Origin: Branchipolynoe longqiensis
Lineage: Eukaryota > Annelida > Polychaeta > Phyllodocida > Polynoidae
Length of the DNA stretch: 64,000 bases
Assembly: GCA_030323885.1 (NCBI GenBank)
Contig: CM059198.1
Location: forward strand, 7,152,086 to 7,216,085
Direction: 5' to 3'
Positions 54,322 to 64,000 of this stretch are shown here, one piece after another. Within the stretch, counting starts at the first letter, position 1; each line of letters opens with the position of its first letter. Under the pieces are notes generated by a model. That model ran no database searches, was not told the origin of the DNA, and saw nothing but the letters and a program-made list of their open reading frames with translations. The translations under genes were made by a program, and so were the position numbers.

Positions 54322-54431
54322 TTAAATTCACTGTGAAGTTTAACGGCAATATATTTCACATTTCCACTTCAATTTGCAGGCTGAGTTTGTTTTGCGTTTA
54401 TGATGCGTTATTGACAGTACTGGGTTAAACT

Positions 54432-54653
54432 AGTGTTCCACACCTGGTTAATCAAAGGCCGCAGTAAGTGGTATTCTGTCTGTGGGAAAGTGCATTTAAA
54501 AGACCCCTTGCTTCTTATCAGAAAGAGTAGCCTATCTGGCAGCAGTGGGGTTTCTTCCAAAGAAATATGTCAGAATGACCATATGTTTGACGTCCAAAGG
54601 CTGATGATACAAAAAACAATGTGCTCTAAAGGCATCGTTAAATAAAACAAGCC
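54432..54653 (+). mobile_element. SINE D, 5' truncated
   Basis: From CCACACCTGGTTAATCAAAGG to CATCGTTAAATAAAACAAGC. Confidence 0.82.
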
Positions 54654-55039
54654 TTGACAGTAATTGGTTCTGACTGACTACTCCCACCTCATGGCTGCGA
54701 ATGTTGCGCTTGACTGACTTTAGGCCAGGGTCACCCTAACTGATCCGTAAATAACAGTTCAGTCAGCCAGAAAATGACCTCTCCCTAGGATTCCGCATGC
54801 TGCATCTTAACCAGTTATTGCCCGATATGAGGCTTGGTCTCGGGCATGGCTATCAATTGAGGCAAAGTCAGTGATGATGTGCATTTCCAGAAGCATTAAT
54901 GCATCTCTGTATGTTAAGCATTTATTATCTGATATGAGGCTTAGCTCCTGATGGGGATCACTTGAGGCAAAGCCATTGTTGATGTGTCTTAGTTGAAGCA
55001 TTTCTGCATCTATTTATATTAAGCAAAAAAAAGTAATCC
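54654..55039. other. Short stretch with an internal duplication
   Basis: GATATGAGGCTTRGYTC...TTGAGGCAAAGYCA occurs at 54824-54870 and 54930-54975, a two-unit repeat of about 105 bp. Nothing else recognised. Confidence 0.45.
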
Positions 55040-55372
55040 TTGTTTTATTTAACGGCGCCTCTGGAGCACATTGGTTTTTATCCTCGGCTATTGGACGTCA
55101 AACATATGGTCATTATGACATATTTCTTTGGAGGAAACCTGCTGCCGCCACATAGGCTGCTCTTTCCAATAAGCAGGAAGGGGTCTTATATATATGCACT
55201 TTCCCACAGACAGGACACAACGTTCAGGGCACCACATACAACAGCCTTTCATGAACCAGTTGTGGGACACTGGCTGGAACGGAAAATAACCAGTACTGTA
55301 AATGGGTCCACTGAGCAGGATCGATAGGATGGCCTACACCTTCACAGGTGGACAATGTCCCACGCCTAAATA
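55040..55372 (-). mobile_element. SINE D, full length
   Basis: Tail TTGTTTTATTTAACGGCGCC at left, body, and head TAGGCGTGGGACATTGTCC (reverse) at right. Confidence 0.85.
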
Positions 55373-55387
55373 GTAATTGGTGGGTGC

Positions 55388-55402
55388 CCCCCCCCCCCCC
55401 CC
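55388..55402. repeat. Poly-C run
   Basis: About 15 consecutive C. Confidence 0.9.
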
Positions 55403-55555
55403 GGCTTCACTTTTGTCTATTGTCACCCTTAAATGTTCCTAAGGTCCCCGGGCTTCAAACTAATATCACTAAATATTTAAGAATGGGGTATGCTGCACAC
55501 AATGCAGCACATTCCACTTCCCCATCACCATGTACAAACCAGATGTGATCGCTTC

Positions 55556-55610
55556 AACGGCTGGAAGACCAGTACCTCAGTGCTAACAAGCTATGTATTC
55601 AGACAAATAA
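55556..55610 (+). repeat. GGAAGACCAG motif, copy 4
   Basis: GGCTGGAAGACCAGTACCTC, AGTGCTAACAAGC and TATGTATTCAG match 50075-50115. Confidence 0.6.
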
Positions 55611-55679
55611 AAAAAATGAACCCCCAAAAAAACCTTTAAAAAATTGCTCTCTCCCTCCATGTTTCTCTCTTCCTATATA

Positions 55680-56050
55680 TATATATATAATAGTTGTCCT
55701 ACATAAATAAGAAAGACACAAGACATGATAGTGGGTAAGAGTTGTAATCTCTGGCAAGAGGAACTACGCCCCTTACCGAAAAGAAAAATCCAGCTGTACA
55801 GTGAGTGCATGTAGGGGGGGGAGCGTGCATGCGCAGACGTGGCGCCCCCCAACGGACATGAGTGAGAGCAGGATGGTAGTTGTAGGTTAAGCAGGCCCAA
55901 CCAGTAGATGACTGGGAGGGGGAGTAGTAGATAGGCTAGGGAGAGGATGGACGCTTCCGGCCTTATTATACTCGTATAATGGCTTATACAGCATATATAT
56001 ATGTGGGTATATATATATATATATATTTATGTAACTGATGTATTTAGGCG
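55680..56050 (+). repeat. Dispersed repeat E, copy 2 (empty site for the GC-rich MITE)
   Basis: GTTGTCCTACATAA..., GGGTAAGAGTTGTAATCTCTGG, GGAACTACGCCCCTTACCGA and GTGGCGCCCCCCAACGGAC follow the order of 26610-27300 without the insertion. AT microsatellite at 55678 and 55995-56025. Confidence 0.65.
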
Positions 56051-56156
56051 TCTCCGGGGAACTGTGACCTAACCCAAACTGCACACCATCTGTTGTAAAG
56101 GGGAAATTGGGCAGAAATTTGCAGATTCAATTTCATAGATACATACAGATGTTGCT

Positions 56157-56304
56157 GGTGCTGGGGTATTACGTCCTACCAACATCTAAGGTCATATGAA
56201 GACGGTAGATAGTCCTTGCCCTATCCTAGTAATACCGATCACTAGTCAAATCGAAGTGAGTGTTTTGGTTTTGAAAATTTGGTACTTCATCGGACTATGC
56301 GGCT
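56157..56304. mobile_element. SINE A fragment (minus) and TTAA MITE 3' fragment (plus)
   Basis: 56157-56250 is a SINE A with an internal deletion. 56250-56304 ends TCGGACTATGCGGCT and TTAA (56305-56308). Confidence 0.7.
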
Positions 56305-56314
56305 TTAAGTTTAA

Positions 56315-56662
56315 AGTTGCATAGTCCGATGGTTTCTGAGTTTCTGTCATTTTCTGAGATAAATATATTAGGTCGATAATTATAATCTACCTTACTTTAG
56401 TTTGAAGTAACTTTTATTTTAAATGGCTACCTTTTGAGATATTTGAAGTGCAAACATGCATATTTCGTTTTGGCAAGCATGCCAAAACTCTGACACAATA
56501 GGCTTCTGCAATAACCGGTTTGATTAAATTTCCTTAGGATTCCCTTCTGTGTGGCGACAAATGTTTAATAAGTGTACCAGTATTTAAGTTAAATATGTAG
56601 AATCAAATCTAGATCATTGTTTTGCTTTTGAAAATTTGTAAATTTGATCAGACTATTCAGCT
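56315..56662 (+). mobile_element. TTAA MITE, near consensus
   Basis: TTAA at 56311-56314 and 56663-56666. TIRs AGTTGCATAGTCCGATGG and CAGACTATTCAGCT. Confidence 0.9.
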
Positions 56663-56702
56663 TTAAGCGAACATGGATGTGGGAATCTTATGAATATGAC
56701 AC

Positions 56703-56775
56703 ACTGTTTGTGTTTGTTTGTTTGTTTAGCGACCGCCCCAGCACAACAAAAGTAGACATCAGCTATTGGGGGTAA
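56703..56775 (+). repeat. Dispersed repeat F, copy 2
   Basis: GTTTGTTTGTTTAGCGACCG to ATCAGCTATTGGGGGTAAAA, matching 47777-47842. Confidence 0.65.
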
Positions 56776-57049
56776 AACATATGAGTGACATGACCTTTAT
56801 TGTAGAAAAGTAATAACATTAAATCAGTCAACGAAGACAATTACCACAAATATTCGCGGTTAACAGCAACAAGACCTAGGAGATGAAATAGGGTAGGACA
56901 GAGAGGAGGGTGAGTGATGGCGCAACGCGAGTAGAGCGAAGGTGATTGGTGAAGGTCAAGGTCATTGCATTGACAAGGGAGGAAAGGTGTTTGACAAGAT
57001 TGGTCACGTACGTGGAAGTGGGTCATAAGAGCGATTGTGATTGGGTCGG
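56776..57049. other. Short stretch, nothing recognised
   Basis: No repeat family or exon signature recognised. Confidence 0.3.
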
Positions 57050-57362
57050 AGGTTGATTGTTGGAGTTGTGCGCCCTGGAACCATCTAAGGTCATATCAGG
57101 ACGGGAAGTGACTTGTACCAGTGCGCACTCATGGCGACTTTATAGTGCTGCCCCACTGGGAAATCAGACCACCAGCACCATGACCCATTTTCCCACACAT
57201 TCACATTATCCTGACACTGAGCTAACCTTGCCCTATCCTAATAATGCCAATCGTCTGTAGGCTAGGGAGAAGTGTCAATTTTTAAGTCATTGGTTTGTCT
57301 CGACCAAGGTTAGAATGCGTGCGTTTGAATGCCACCATCTACTAAAACAGGAGCTGGACGCT
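57050..57362 (-). mobile_element. SINE A
   Basis: TTGATTGTTGGAGTTGTGCGCC through the body to a degenerate head (AACAGGAGCTGGACGCT). Confidence 0.8.
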
Positions 57363-57369
57363 GAAGATG

Positions 57370-57430
57370 TTAAGTGGGTTCGAATTCAGTTCTAGGCAGA
57401 TTTCACATTTTCATCACCCTTACGACACTG
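57370..57430 (+). mobile_element. SINE C fragment
   Basis: GTGGGTTCGAATTCAGTTCTAGGC and TTTCACATTTTCATCACCC only. Confidence 0.6.
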
Positions 57431-57539
57431 GTTGCCATGACCAGGATCCTGTACAACCTGCGCGCTGTATGGTTGTTGAACTTACCCTGTGTATATATAT
57501 GTAAGTTCATTGTCTGTATGTACGTAATTTGTGTTGGGG

Positions 57540-57632
57540 TACATTACTTATTTAAGCAGGGGAAATTTCAATTGCAGGCGATTGGTCTTCCTCATTCCAC
57601 TGCTCCTAGCCCTATTCTAATAATGCCGAGTG
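57540..57632 (-). mobile_element. SINE B 3' fragment
   Basis: TTATTTAAGCAGGGGAAATTTC to CTATTCTAATAATGCCGAG. Confidence 0.75.
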
Positions 57633-57647
57633 AATTGTTAATTAGCT

Positions 57648-57732
57648 GCGCCCATCACGTGGTGAGTTCTTAGTGAGCAGCTCCCATCACGTGGTGAGTT
57701 CTTAGTGAGCAGCTCCCATCGCGTGCTGAGCA
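57648..57732. repeat. 33-bp direct repeat with CACGTG
   Basis: CCCATCACGTGGTGAGTTC + TTAGTGAGCAGCT, two full units and a third partial. Confidence 0.85.
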
Positions 57733-57984
57733 GCTCAGGGTGCGTTGTCTCCCTGGTCAGACTCAGAATGAGGCCGCATTTAGTGACCTGAGTCACAACT
57801 CCCCTGCGCCTTCACATCTGTACCCCTGACGATTTCGAACCCCTGGGACCAAAGACATCTCTCCCTGAGACAGCAATCTATCCCTGAGACAGGTGTGTCG
57901 CATCTGGGCTGCAAACCACCTCACCTGGAGAGCGCCTGAGTTACTCAGGTGTTGCACCCTAGCAACACTCGATGGCTTATACAT

Positions 57985-58168
57985 TATAAACCTGTCTGTG
58001 GAAAAGTGCATATAAAAGACCCCTTGCTGCTTATCGGAAAGAGTAGCCTATGTGGCGGCAGTGGGTTCCCTCCAAAGAAATATGTCAGAATGACCATATG
58101 TTTGACATCCAATAGCCGATGATATAAAAATCAATGCGCTCTAGAGGCCTCCGTAAGTAAAACAAGCT
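57985..58168 (+). mobile_element. SINE D, 5' truncated
   Basis: From CTGTCTGTGGAAAAGTGCAT to CCGTAAGTAAAACAAGC. Confidence 0.82.
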
Positions 58169-58332
58169 TTATGTTACTTTTATACATTATGAGCTGGTGT
58201 ATTGACTTTTCACAGGCGCATTCGTGGCGGATTTATTGTGCTGCCTGCATGGTAGGCCAAACATTTGGCGCACTTGTGTAATATCCCAACTCAGTGACAT
58301 AATCCTGCCACTTAGCCGACCAATGCCTTGTT

Positions 58333-58676
58333 GGTTGTTGGTTGGTTGGTTGTTGGAGTTTTATGTCCTGGCAGCATTTAAGGCAATATCAGGACGTTTA
58401 CCAATTTGCGACAGTGCGCACTCTGGTTGACTTAATAGTGCTGCCCCACTGGGAGCGAACAGGTCGCCGACAACATGACCTGATATCACACTCAGTCACA
58501 TTATCCTGACACCAAGCCAACCAGTCCTTTGCCTACCCTGATAATGCTGAGCCCCAGGTCAGGTAGCGACAAGTGTCAATTGTGTATGTAAGTCATTGAT
58601 TTGACTCGATCGGGAATTGGACTCCCGACCTTCCGCACGGAAGGCCTGCACTCTACCAATTCGCCCACTGCATCCG
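58333..58676 (-). mobile_element. SINE A, full length
   Basis: GGTTGGTTGTTGGAGTTTTATG to the head (reverse GGGAGTCCAATTCCCGATCG and TTCGCCCACTGCATCC). Confidence 0.85.
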
Positions 58677-58921
58677 GTAGGTAAATATTGGATGGTTGCA
58701 CCAAGAAGCCTAGCTGGTCCCATGGTAATGAAGCTTGCTCCTGAATGGCATGGATGTGGGATTGAATCCCACGCTAAGGGTAGCCATATGGGTGCAAAAC
58801 CTCCCACGACATTATCAAGGGCGAGCTCAAAGGTCAGAGGTCAAAGGCCAGAGATCAGAAGCCTTCTCTCCTTTCTCATACAACCTTTATGTCAAAGCTG
58901 ATCGACCAGCATGCTTGAGGG

Positions 58922-59152
58922 TTTGATTGATTGTGGTTTTGCGTCATAGCAACATCTAAGGTCATGTCATACACAAGTACCAACTTGTGACTTCATAGTG
59001 TTGTCCCAGTCGAGTACCATGACACTGGCACGAATGACCAGATACCGATATCCCAGATACTGATATGTTGCTGTGCATTATCCTGACACCAGGTCAACCA
59101 GTCATTGCCCTTACCTAGTAATGTCCATGGCCAGCCAAGGTAGCAGCAAGTG
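58922..59152 (-). mobile_element. SINE A, shortened
   Basis: GATTGATTGTGGTTTTGCGTC through GGTCAACCAGTCATTGCCC to GGTAGCAGCAAGTGC. Internal deletions. Confidence 0.65.
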
Positions 59153-59204
59153 CTACTATTGGCTTTTTCTTTTGGTGACAGACGAAGTATTTGACCATTG
59201 TAAC

Positions 59205-59571
59205 CTAATTATACTAACAGCTTCTATTAGTACAGATCCACAATCCCATGTGGCAAAACAATTAATGATCACTAAGTGCCCCACTATCTAAATTAGACAT
59301 CAATCAATCAATAGTTCCGTCCTCTAGTGGAGGGTTGGATGCAATGGTTCTCCACTTGTCCCGATGGTCTGCTGTTCTGATAGACTGTGAATAATTCAAG
59401 CCTGTCCACTGTGAAATATTTGTAAACCATGATGTTCTTGGTCTCCCTCTCCCTCTGCTGCCATTCACCTTCCCTTCCAAGAATGCACGGTATATTGAAC
59501 AGACATGTAGAACCAAATTTGGATAATTCGTTTGGCTTTGAAAATGTGATGCTTCATCAGAATATTCAGCT
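59205..59571 (+). mobile_element. TTAA MITE 3' part, split by a LINE stub
   Basis: 59205-59297 and 59506-59571. Ends TTCAGCT before TTAA at 59572-59575. Confidence 0.75.
59298..59505 (-). pseudogene. RTE-like LINE pol C-terminus with ATTG tail
   Basis: Leftward frame: NGSRGRGRPRTSWFTNISQW then TADHRDKWRTIASN and a stop, followed by (TGATTGAT)n at the left edge. GxxGRGRPRTxWxxNIxxWTG...DRxxWR is the usual end of RTE-like polymerases. 5' truncated. Confidence 0.75.
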
Positions 59572-59671
59572 TTAAAGGATGGCATGGAGTTGGGAACGTC
59601 GAATTATTAACTTAAAGATTAACTTAAACAATCTCCTTCTGGCTTCTCTAGATCCGATTGGGCCTCTAAAA

Positions 59672-59990
59672 AGTTTGTTTTATTTAACGACGCCTCTAGA
59701 GCAAATGGATTGTTATCATCAGCTATTGAACGTCAAAAATATGGTCATACTGACACATTTCTTTAGAGGAAACCTGCTGCCGCCGTGTAGGCTACTCTTT
59801 CCGATAACCAGCAAGGGGCCTTTTATATACATGGTCCCATGGACAGGACAGCATATACCACAGCCTGTGATGAACCAGTTGTGGACCACGGGTTTGAACG
59901 AAAAATAACCCAAACTGCAAATGTGTCCACTGAGCAGGATCGATTGCTGGACACGTTACTGCCTGAGGTATGTCCCGCTGATTGGGCCAG
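59672..59990 (-). mobile_element. SINE D, full length
   Basis: Tail TTTGTTTTATTTAACGACGCC at left; head (reverse) at right with CCTCAGGCAGTAACGTGTCC. Two short minus frames here are SINE-derived. Confidence 0.85.
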
Positions 59991-60267
59991 CTCGCTATGG
60001 TACAAAAAAAACTATTTTTTTTGCACACCTATGGAGGTCGATGGAGCCCATATTTATAGGGCATCATGATCTTTTCTACTGAGCTATAAGCTCCAAGCGA
60101 ATGTTGTCAATTTGGCTGTGGATTATATGCTGTAAGAGTGGGAAGCGCTAATGGACAGAGCGTGTGGCATTAGCGCCTTACTACCTGGGGCGCTGGGTTA
60201 GGGCGTATGGGTCCATTAGTCCAATGCGCATGCACATGTCACATGTGCATCATATGCTGGCACCAGA

Positions 60268-60572
60268 CATGGTGGCCGAATCGGTAGAGTGCAGGCTCCA
60301 GTGTGGAAGGTCAGGATTTCGAATCCCAGCCAAGTCAAAGCAATGACTTAGAAAATTGATACCTGTCGTTACCTAGCCTGGCGCTCGGCATTAATAGGAT
60401 AGGACAAGTAGTGGTTAGCACAGCATCAGGATAGTTTTACTGTGTGAGAAATCGGGTCATGGTACCGGTGGCCTGGTATCCCAGTGGGGCAGCACTATAA
60501 ATGTTGCCATGAGTACACATGGTTACAAGTCGGTACCTGTCCTGATATGACCTTAGCTAGGAAATAAAGCAA
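60268..60572 (+). mobile_element. SINE A, full length
   Basis: A box GGTGGCCGAATCGGTAGAG, B box GGATTTCGAATCCCAG, body, and tail AGCAACAAGCAAGCAA. Confidence 0.88.
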
Positions 60573-60814
60573 CAAGCAAGCAATGCTGGTACATAAAGAA
60601 CTCAATCCTCAAGTCACTCTTCAAGCACAGTCGCTGTGCATCAGCATTGTACAAACATATGGAACGGTTAATGCTGATGCGCAGCCCCGTTTGTGAGTGG
60701 GTGGGGTGAGGGGGGAGTAAAATAGGTGTCAGCACAACAACAAAAAGGGCAACATTGCAACATATAACATTACATTCAATTATTCATATGTATATTTAAT
60801 GTGAATGCTGGAAG

Positions 60815-61022
60815 ACCAATATATCCAATATGTCCAATATGTCCAATATATCCAAAATATTCAATATATCCAAAATATCCAATTCATCTAATACAGCATA
60901 TATATCCAGTATATCCAATACATCCAATGCACCCAATATAATCTATACATCAGGTGTATCAAATGTATTCGAAATATTCAATGTATTCAATATATCCAAT
61001 ATATCTAATATGCATACATATA
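60815..61022. repeat. TATCCAATA tandem repeat
   Basis: Nine-base units with point changes over about 200 bp. The Ile/Ser/Asn frame here is the repeat. Confidence 0.9.
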
Positions 61023-61023
61023 T

Positions 61024-61552
61024 ATCATCATCATCATGCTGTTGGTCGCGATGTGACAAAGACTGCTTTCATTACTTGACTGTTGCTCTCCATATAGCTC
61101 TCTGCTGTGTGAGTGATGTCCATGAGTCGGTCGTAAAAGCTCTCAGCTTCAGGTTTCTCTTGATGGTATCCTTGAACCGGAGACGAGGGCGCCCTCTCTT
61201 TCTATAACCAGAAGACAGTTGAGAGTAGAATATCTGCTTTGGTAGCCTGTCTGATGACATCCTCATAAGGTGTCCAGTCCACCAGAGATTCTTTTTTATC
61301 AGAAGATCTTCAATAGAGGGCAGCCCTGTCCGTTCTAGTATTTCCTTATTTGTCACTTTTTCCTTCCAGGTTAGCCTCATTATCGAACGCAGATGTCGCA
61401 TCATGAAGGCATGCATCTTTTTCACCTGTCATATGTACACTGTCCAGGCCTCGGCTCCGTATAGTAGGGTGGATAGCACGATTGCATGGTAGATCTTGCC
61501 TTTGACCCTCATGGACACATGGTGGTTGTTCCAGAGTCTCTGGCATAGTATA
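61024..61552 (-). pseudogene. LINE pol C-terminus (RTE/L1-like) with GAT tail
   Basis: Leftward frame: LLYGAEAWTVY, a TGA, then HLRSIMRLTWKEKVTNKEIL, LPSIEDLLIKKNLWWTGHLM, RLPKQIFYSQL and RKRGRGR-like RKRGRPRLRFKDTIKRNLK. The 3' edge has (GAT)n at 61024-61036. The fragment begins abruptly near 61552 (5' truncation). This C-terminal region is common to endonuclease-bearing LINE polymerases. Confidence 0.85.
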
Positions 61553-62043
61553 TATATATTTATTTACATGTAATAATTTCAACCCTTATTTCTCCTATTT
61601 CCATCAAACAGGAACATATACAGAAACAAACAAAGCTAACCGTGAACAATCCGAGATTTTGTTGTTGTTGCCCCGGTTCTGAGTTCAAGGAAGAGGGCAT
61701 TCAGGGGTCAGCGTGGATGACGACCCTCTCCCTGAACCATGACCCCTGACCCCTGACCTCTGAGTGGGTCAACCGGTATAAACTCACACAATTCCGGCCT
61801 CCTCGCTTCATCATCCCCAGGCGACCTTGTAAGGATCATGGAGCAGCTAGTACACCAAACTCCCACCAGATGGCGCACTCAGCGGGAGCCGGGCTCAGCC
61901 CATGAGCAGAACGATGACGAATCACTCCAGTCGTCTGCTCTGGCCTTGTTCCAGAACGAGACTCGCCGCGGCCTGTTTGCAATGCCCGCAGTACACATCG
62001 CGATAGTGCAGCGGGCGGGGGAGGAAACCACATTAGGCTAATC
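61553..62043. other. Stretch with a small frame of unknown meaning
   Basis: A 67-codon frame at 61838-62041 follows GGTATAAACTC (61774) by 60 bp. It has no recognised domain, and the frame opposite is equally open, so I do not call a gene. CCACCAGATGGCGC at 61863-61876 matches the general CTCF core pattern. Confidence 0.3.
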
Positions 62044-62272
62044 TTGGTTGTTGGGGTTTTACGTCCTGGCTACATCTAAGGTCAGATCAGGACGTCTAGC
62101 GACTTGTGAAAGTGCGCGACCAAATGGGATTTTTAAGTGCTGCCCCACTGGGAGAGCAGACGGCCAGCATCATGACTCAATATCCCAATCAATAACATTA
62201 TCGTGGCACTGAGCCAACCAGTCCTTCCACTTTCCTAATAACGCCAAGCGCCTGGCTAGGAAGTGACAAATA
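62044..62272 (-). mobile_element. SINE A, headless
   Basis: GGTTGTTGGGGTTTTACGTCC to GCGCCTGGCTAGGAAGTGAC. Confidence 0.82.
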
Positions 62273-62639
62273 CTGTTAGACACATACCAGACACCAGCCC
62301 TCTCAGAGGACTGTGGGTGGGCTCTGAGTCTGCCTTTTTTCTTCCTCCCCCCTCCCCCCATCCCCCCGCCTCCCCCCAATTCCTCTGATCACTACCCATC
62401 GGAAGCTAACTCCCGACCGCATGGGACTGCTATCAGTGGTGCCCATTCAGTGCTGCAGATTTGCATCCTTCAGCGCACCAATGCGACTGAAAACTCCCCA
62501 AAAACAAAAACAAAAACACCAGACACTACAAAGGTTCGGGCTGCATCGGGTTCGCGGTTTTTAATATTTGAAGCGGTGGTGCTCCCTATCTGCAGATGTT
62601 TGAATTGAAAGGTCTAGTTCATAAGTATGGTTAACTTGT
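62273..62639. other. Short stretch, nothing recognised
   Basis: C/T-rich 62335-62380. No repeat family recognised. Confidence 0.3.
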
Positions 62640-62720
62640 CTGGCAGTTCGTCATTACCAGGATAAGGAAAATATGTGTTGCCTCAGCATCAGGATTAATG
62701 CGACTGAGTGGGATATCTTT
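62640..62720 (+). mobile_element. SINE A fragment
   Basis: CATTACCAGGATAAGG and GCGACTGAGTGGGATATC. Confidence 0.65.
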
Positions 62721-62751
62721 CTGTTTTTGGTGTCTAGTATTTATAAATATC

Positions 62752-62900
62752 TGGTTGGTTGTTGGAGTTTTATGTCCTGGGAACATATCAGGTCAAAGCA
62801 GGATGGGTAGCAACTTGCTACAGTGCACACTCATTGCGACTTTATCATACTGCCCCACTGGGAGACCAGGCCACCTACACCAGGACCTGATGTCCCACCT
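62752..62900 (-). mobile_element. SINE A 3' half
   Basis: GGTTGGTTGTTGGAGTTTTATG to GACCTGATGTCCCACC, facing the next copy. Confidence 0.8.
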
Positions 62901-62902
62901 AA

Positions 62903-63082
62903 CATCGCTTCCTAGCCTGGCGCTCCGCATTATTAGGATAGGGCAAGGCCTGGTTAGATCAGTGTAAGGATAATTTGAGTGAGTGGGATATCAGGTCATG
63001 GTTCTAGCAGCCTCGTCTTACAGTGGGGCAGCACTGTAAAGTCACCATGAGTCCGTACTGTCAAAAGTCATTACCCGTCCTC
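62903..63082 (+). mobile_element. SINE A 3' half, opposite orientation
   Basis: TCGCTTCCTAGCCTGGCGCTC to CATTACCCGTCCT. Forms an inverted pair with 62752-62900. Confidence 0.8.
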
Positions 63083-63092
63083 ACATATTTCC

Positions 63093-63192
63093 AAAGATTG
63101 CAATTTAAAACAAAGGTTACTTCAAACTAAAGCAAATTAGATTATAATGATCAATCTAATGGCAGAAATCGATCGGACTATGCAACATACAT
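63093..63192 (-). mobile_element. TTAA MITE fragment
   Basis: GGTTACTTCAAACTAAAGC to ATCGGACTATGCAAC. Half a copy. Confidence 0.75.
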
Positions 63193-63307
63193 TCTACTGT
63201 GTTGTTTATATGATAGTAATTAAGCGTTGTATTGTGACTGTCTTTCGTTCGTGCTTTGAGAACTGGTTATATATAGCACTAATTTCTTTTGACAGAACTA
63301 ATATTAA

Positions 63308-63662
63308 AGTTGCATAGTCCAGTGAAAGCATCACAATTTAAAATCCAAGGCAATGAAATAGATTAGATTTGACATATCTAACTTAGATACTGATGCACTT
63401 ATTAAGCATTTGTTGCCACATAGAAGGGATTACTAAGTCAATTTAATAGAACCTTTTCCCGCAGAAGCTTATGGTGTCCGAGTGTTGGTGTGTTTGCCAA
63501 AACTAATTTTACATCACTTTTGTTTATACTTCAAATATCTCAAAAGTTAGCCCCTTAACATAAACGTTACTTCAAACTAAAGTAAGGTAGATTATAACAA
63601 TTAACTTAATCCATTTATCTCAGAAAAATAGCAGAAACTCAAAAGCATCGGACTATGCACCT
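63308..63662 (-). mobile_element. TTAA MITE, near consensus
   Basis: TTAA at 63304-63307 and 63663-63666. TIRs AGTTGCATAGTCCAGTG and CATCGGACTATGCACCT. Confidence 0.9.
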
Positions 63663-63666
63663 TTAA

Positions 63667-64000
63667 GGTAGATCCATGTCGAGGGTGGCGAGATCATTCA
63701 CTATCAAAATCAACAACAACAAACAAACAAACAATCAAACCAGACGGCGTCCAACGGCGCGCAGAAGTGAAGACATGTGACCTCAGCGGTCACCGGAAGT
63801 GCACGCAAGATAGGAATGGCGCATGCGCATACCAGTCACCTGTCCCCGCCCCCCCCCCTCCCCCAGCGACAAACCCCGGGGCTGGAGGAGGGGGTGGGGG
63901 GGAGGCAGGCTGTGGGGGGGTGGGGGTGACTCTCTTACTCATCACGGTAAAACAACTGCCTTAAATACAACCTGAAGAAATGTAATCTCAGCACTGAAAC
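63667..64000. other. Window end, nothing recognised
   Basis: C- and G-runs at 63848-63925. The short frame at 63767-63964 is low complexity. Confidence 0.3.

Noticed and set aside
61838..62041. 67-codon frame after a TATAAA
   Set aside because: No domain, no splice context, and the opposite strand is equally open.

Overview
The window looks like intergenic and intronic DNA of an animal, most likely a marine invertebrate and plausibly a mollusc. That is an inference from style: dense tRNA-derived SINEs, many short non-autonomous DNA transposons, tyrosine-recombinase and non-LTR retroelements, long microsatellites and short isolated exons. No bacterial-type operon is present. Most open frames are low-complexity or sit opposite a real element. 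Apart from two convincing exons and one weak one, everything I can support is repeat-derived.

Layout. 0-2.6 kb: short repeats, a fold-back element and a SINE, ending in the C-terminal stub of a LINE. 2585-8232: a structurally complete tyrosine-recombinase (DIRS-order, Ngaro/PAT-like) retrotransposon on the minus strand. It has split direct repeats (A1-gag-pol-B1-A2-B2), lies precisely inside the LINE stub without target duplication, and has damaged reading frames. 8.3-17.6 kb: a mosaic of TTAA-targeting MITEs, some inserted into one another, with other MITEs and SINEs. 17.6-19.5 kb: CA/CACATA microsatellites. 19.7-22.3 kb: part of a minus-strand protein-coding gene. One exon encodes a complete immunoglobulin I-set domain (22027-22311), and a second phase-compatible exon (20237-20482) is bracketed by minisatellites that copy its own splice junctions. 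22.6-37.2 kb: SINEs, LINE 3' ends, a GC-rich MITE and a 66-bp satellite split by an I-clade LINE fragment. 37216-39276: a second copy of the tyrosine-recombinase element, plus strand, with an intact gag-like frame and no pol. 39.5-64 kb: more SINEs, TTAA MITEs, satellites (220, 56, 27 bp and G-rich units), LINE C-terminal stubs and microsatellites.

Repeat families named here (labels are mine). SINE A and SINE B share a tRNA-like head but differ in their 3' halves. SINE C has a tRNA-like unit with strong acceptor and T stems. SINE D ends in GTTAAATAAAACAAAC. The TTAA MITE (about 350 bp, terminal repeat AGYTGCATAGTCCGATG) has at least fifteen full or partial copies. Several MITEs with TAA or ATA target duplications resemble the PIF/Harbinger pattern.

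How parts relate: gag and pol of the tyrosine-recombinase element would have worked together (particle, reverse transcription, circle integration by the recombinase). The 2.6-8.2 kb copy now looks unable to make its proteins, and the 37.2 kb copy keeps only gag. The two exons probably belong to one gene whose other exons lie outside the window or are not recognisable by eye.
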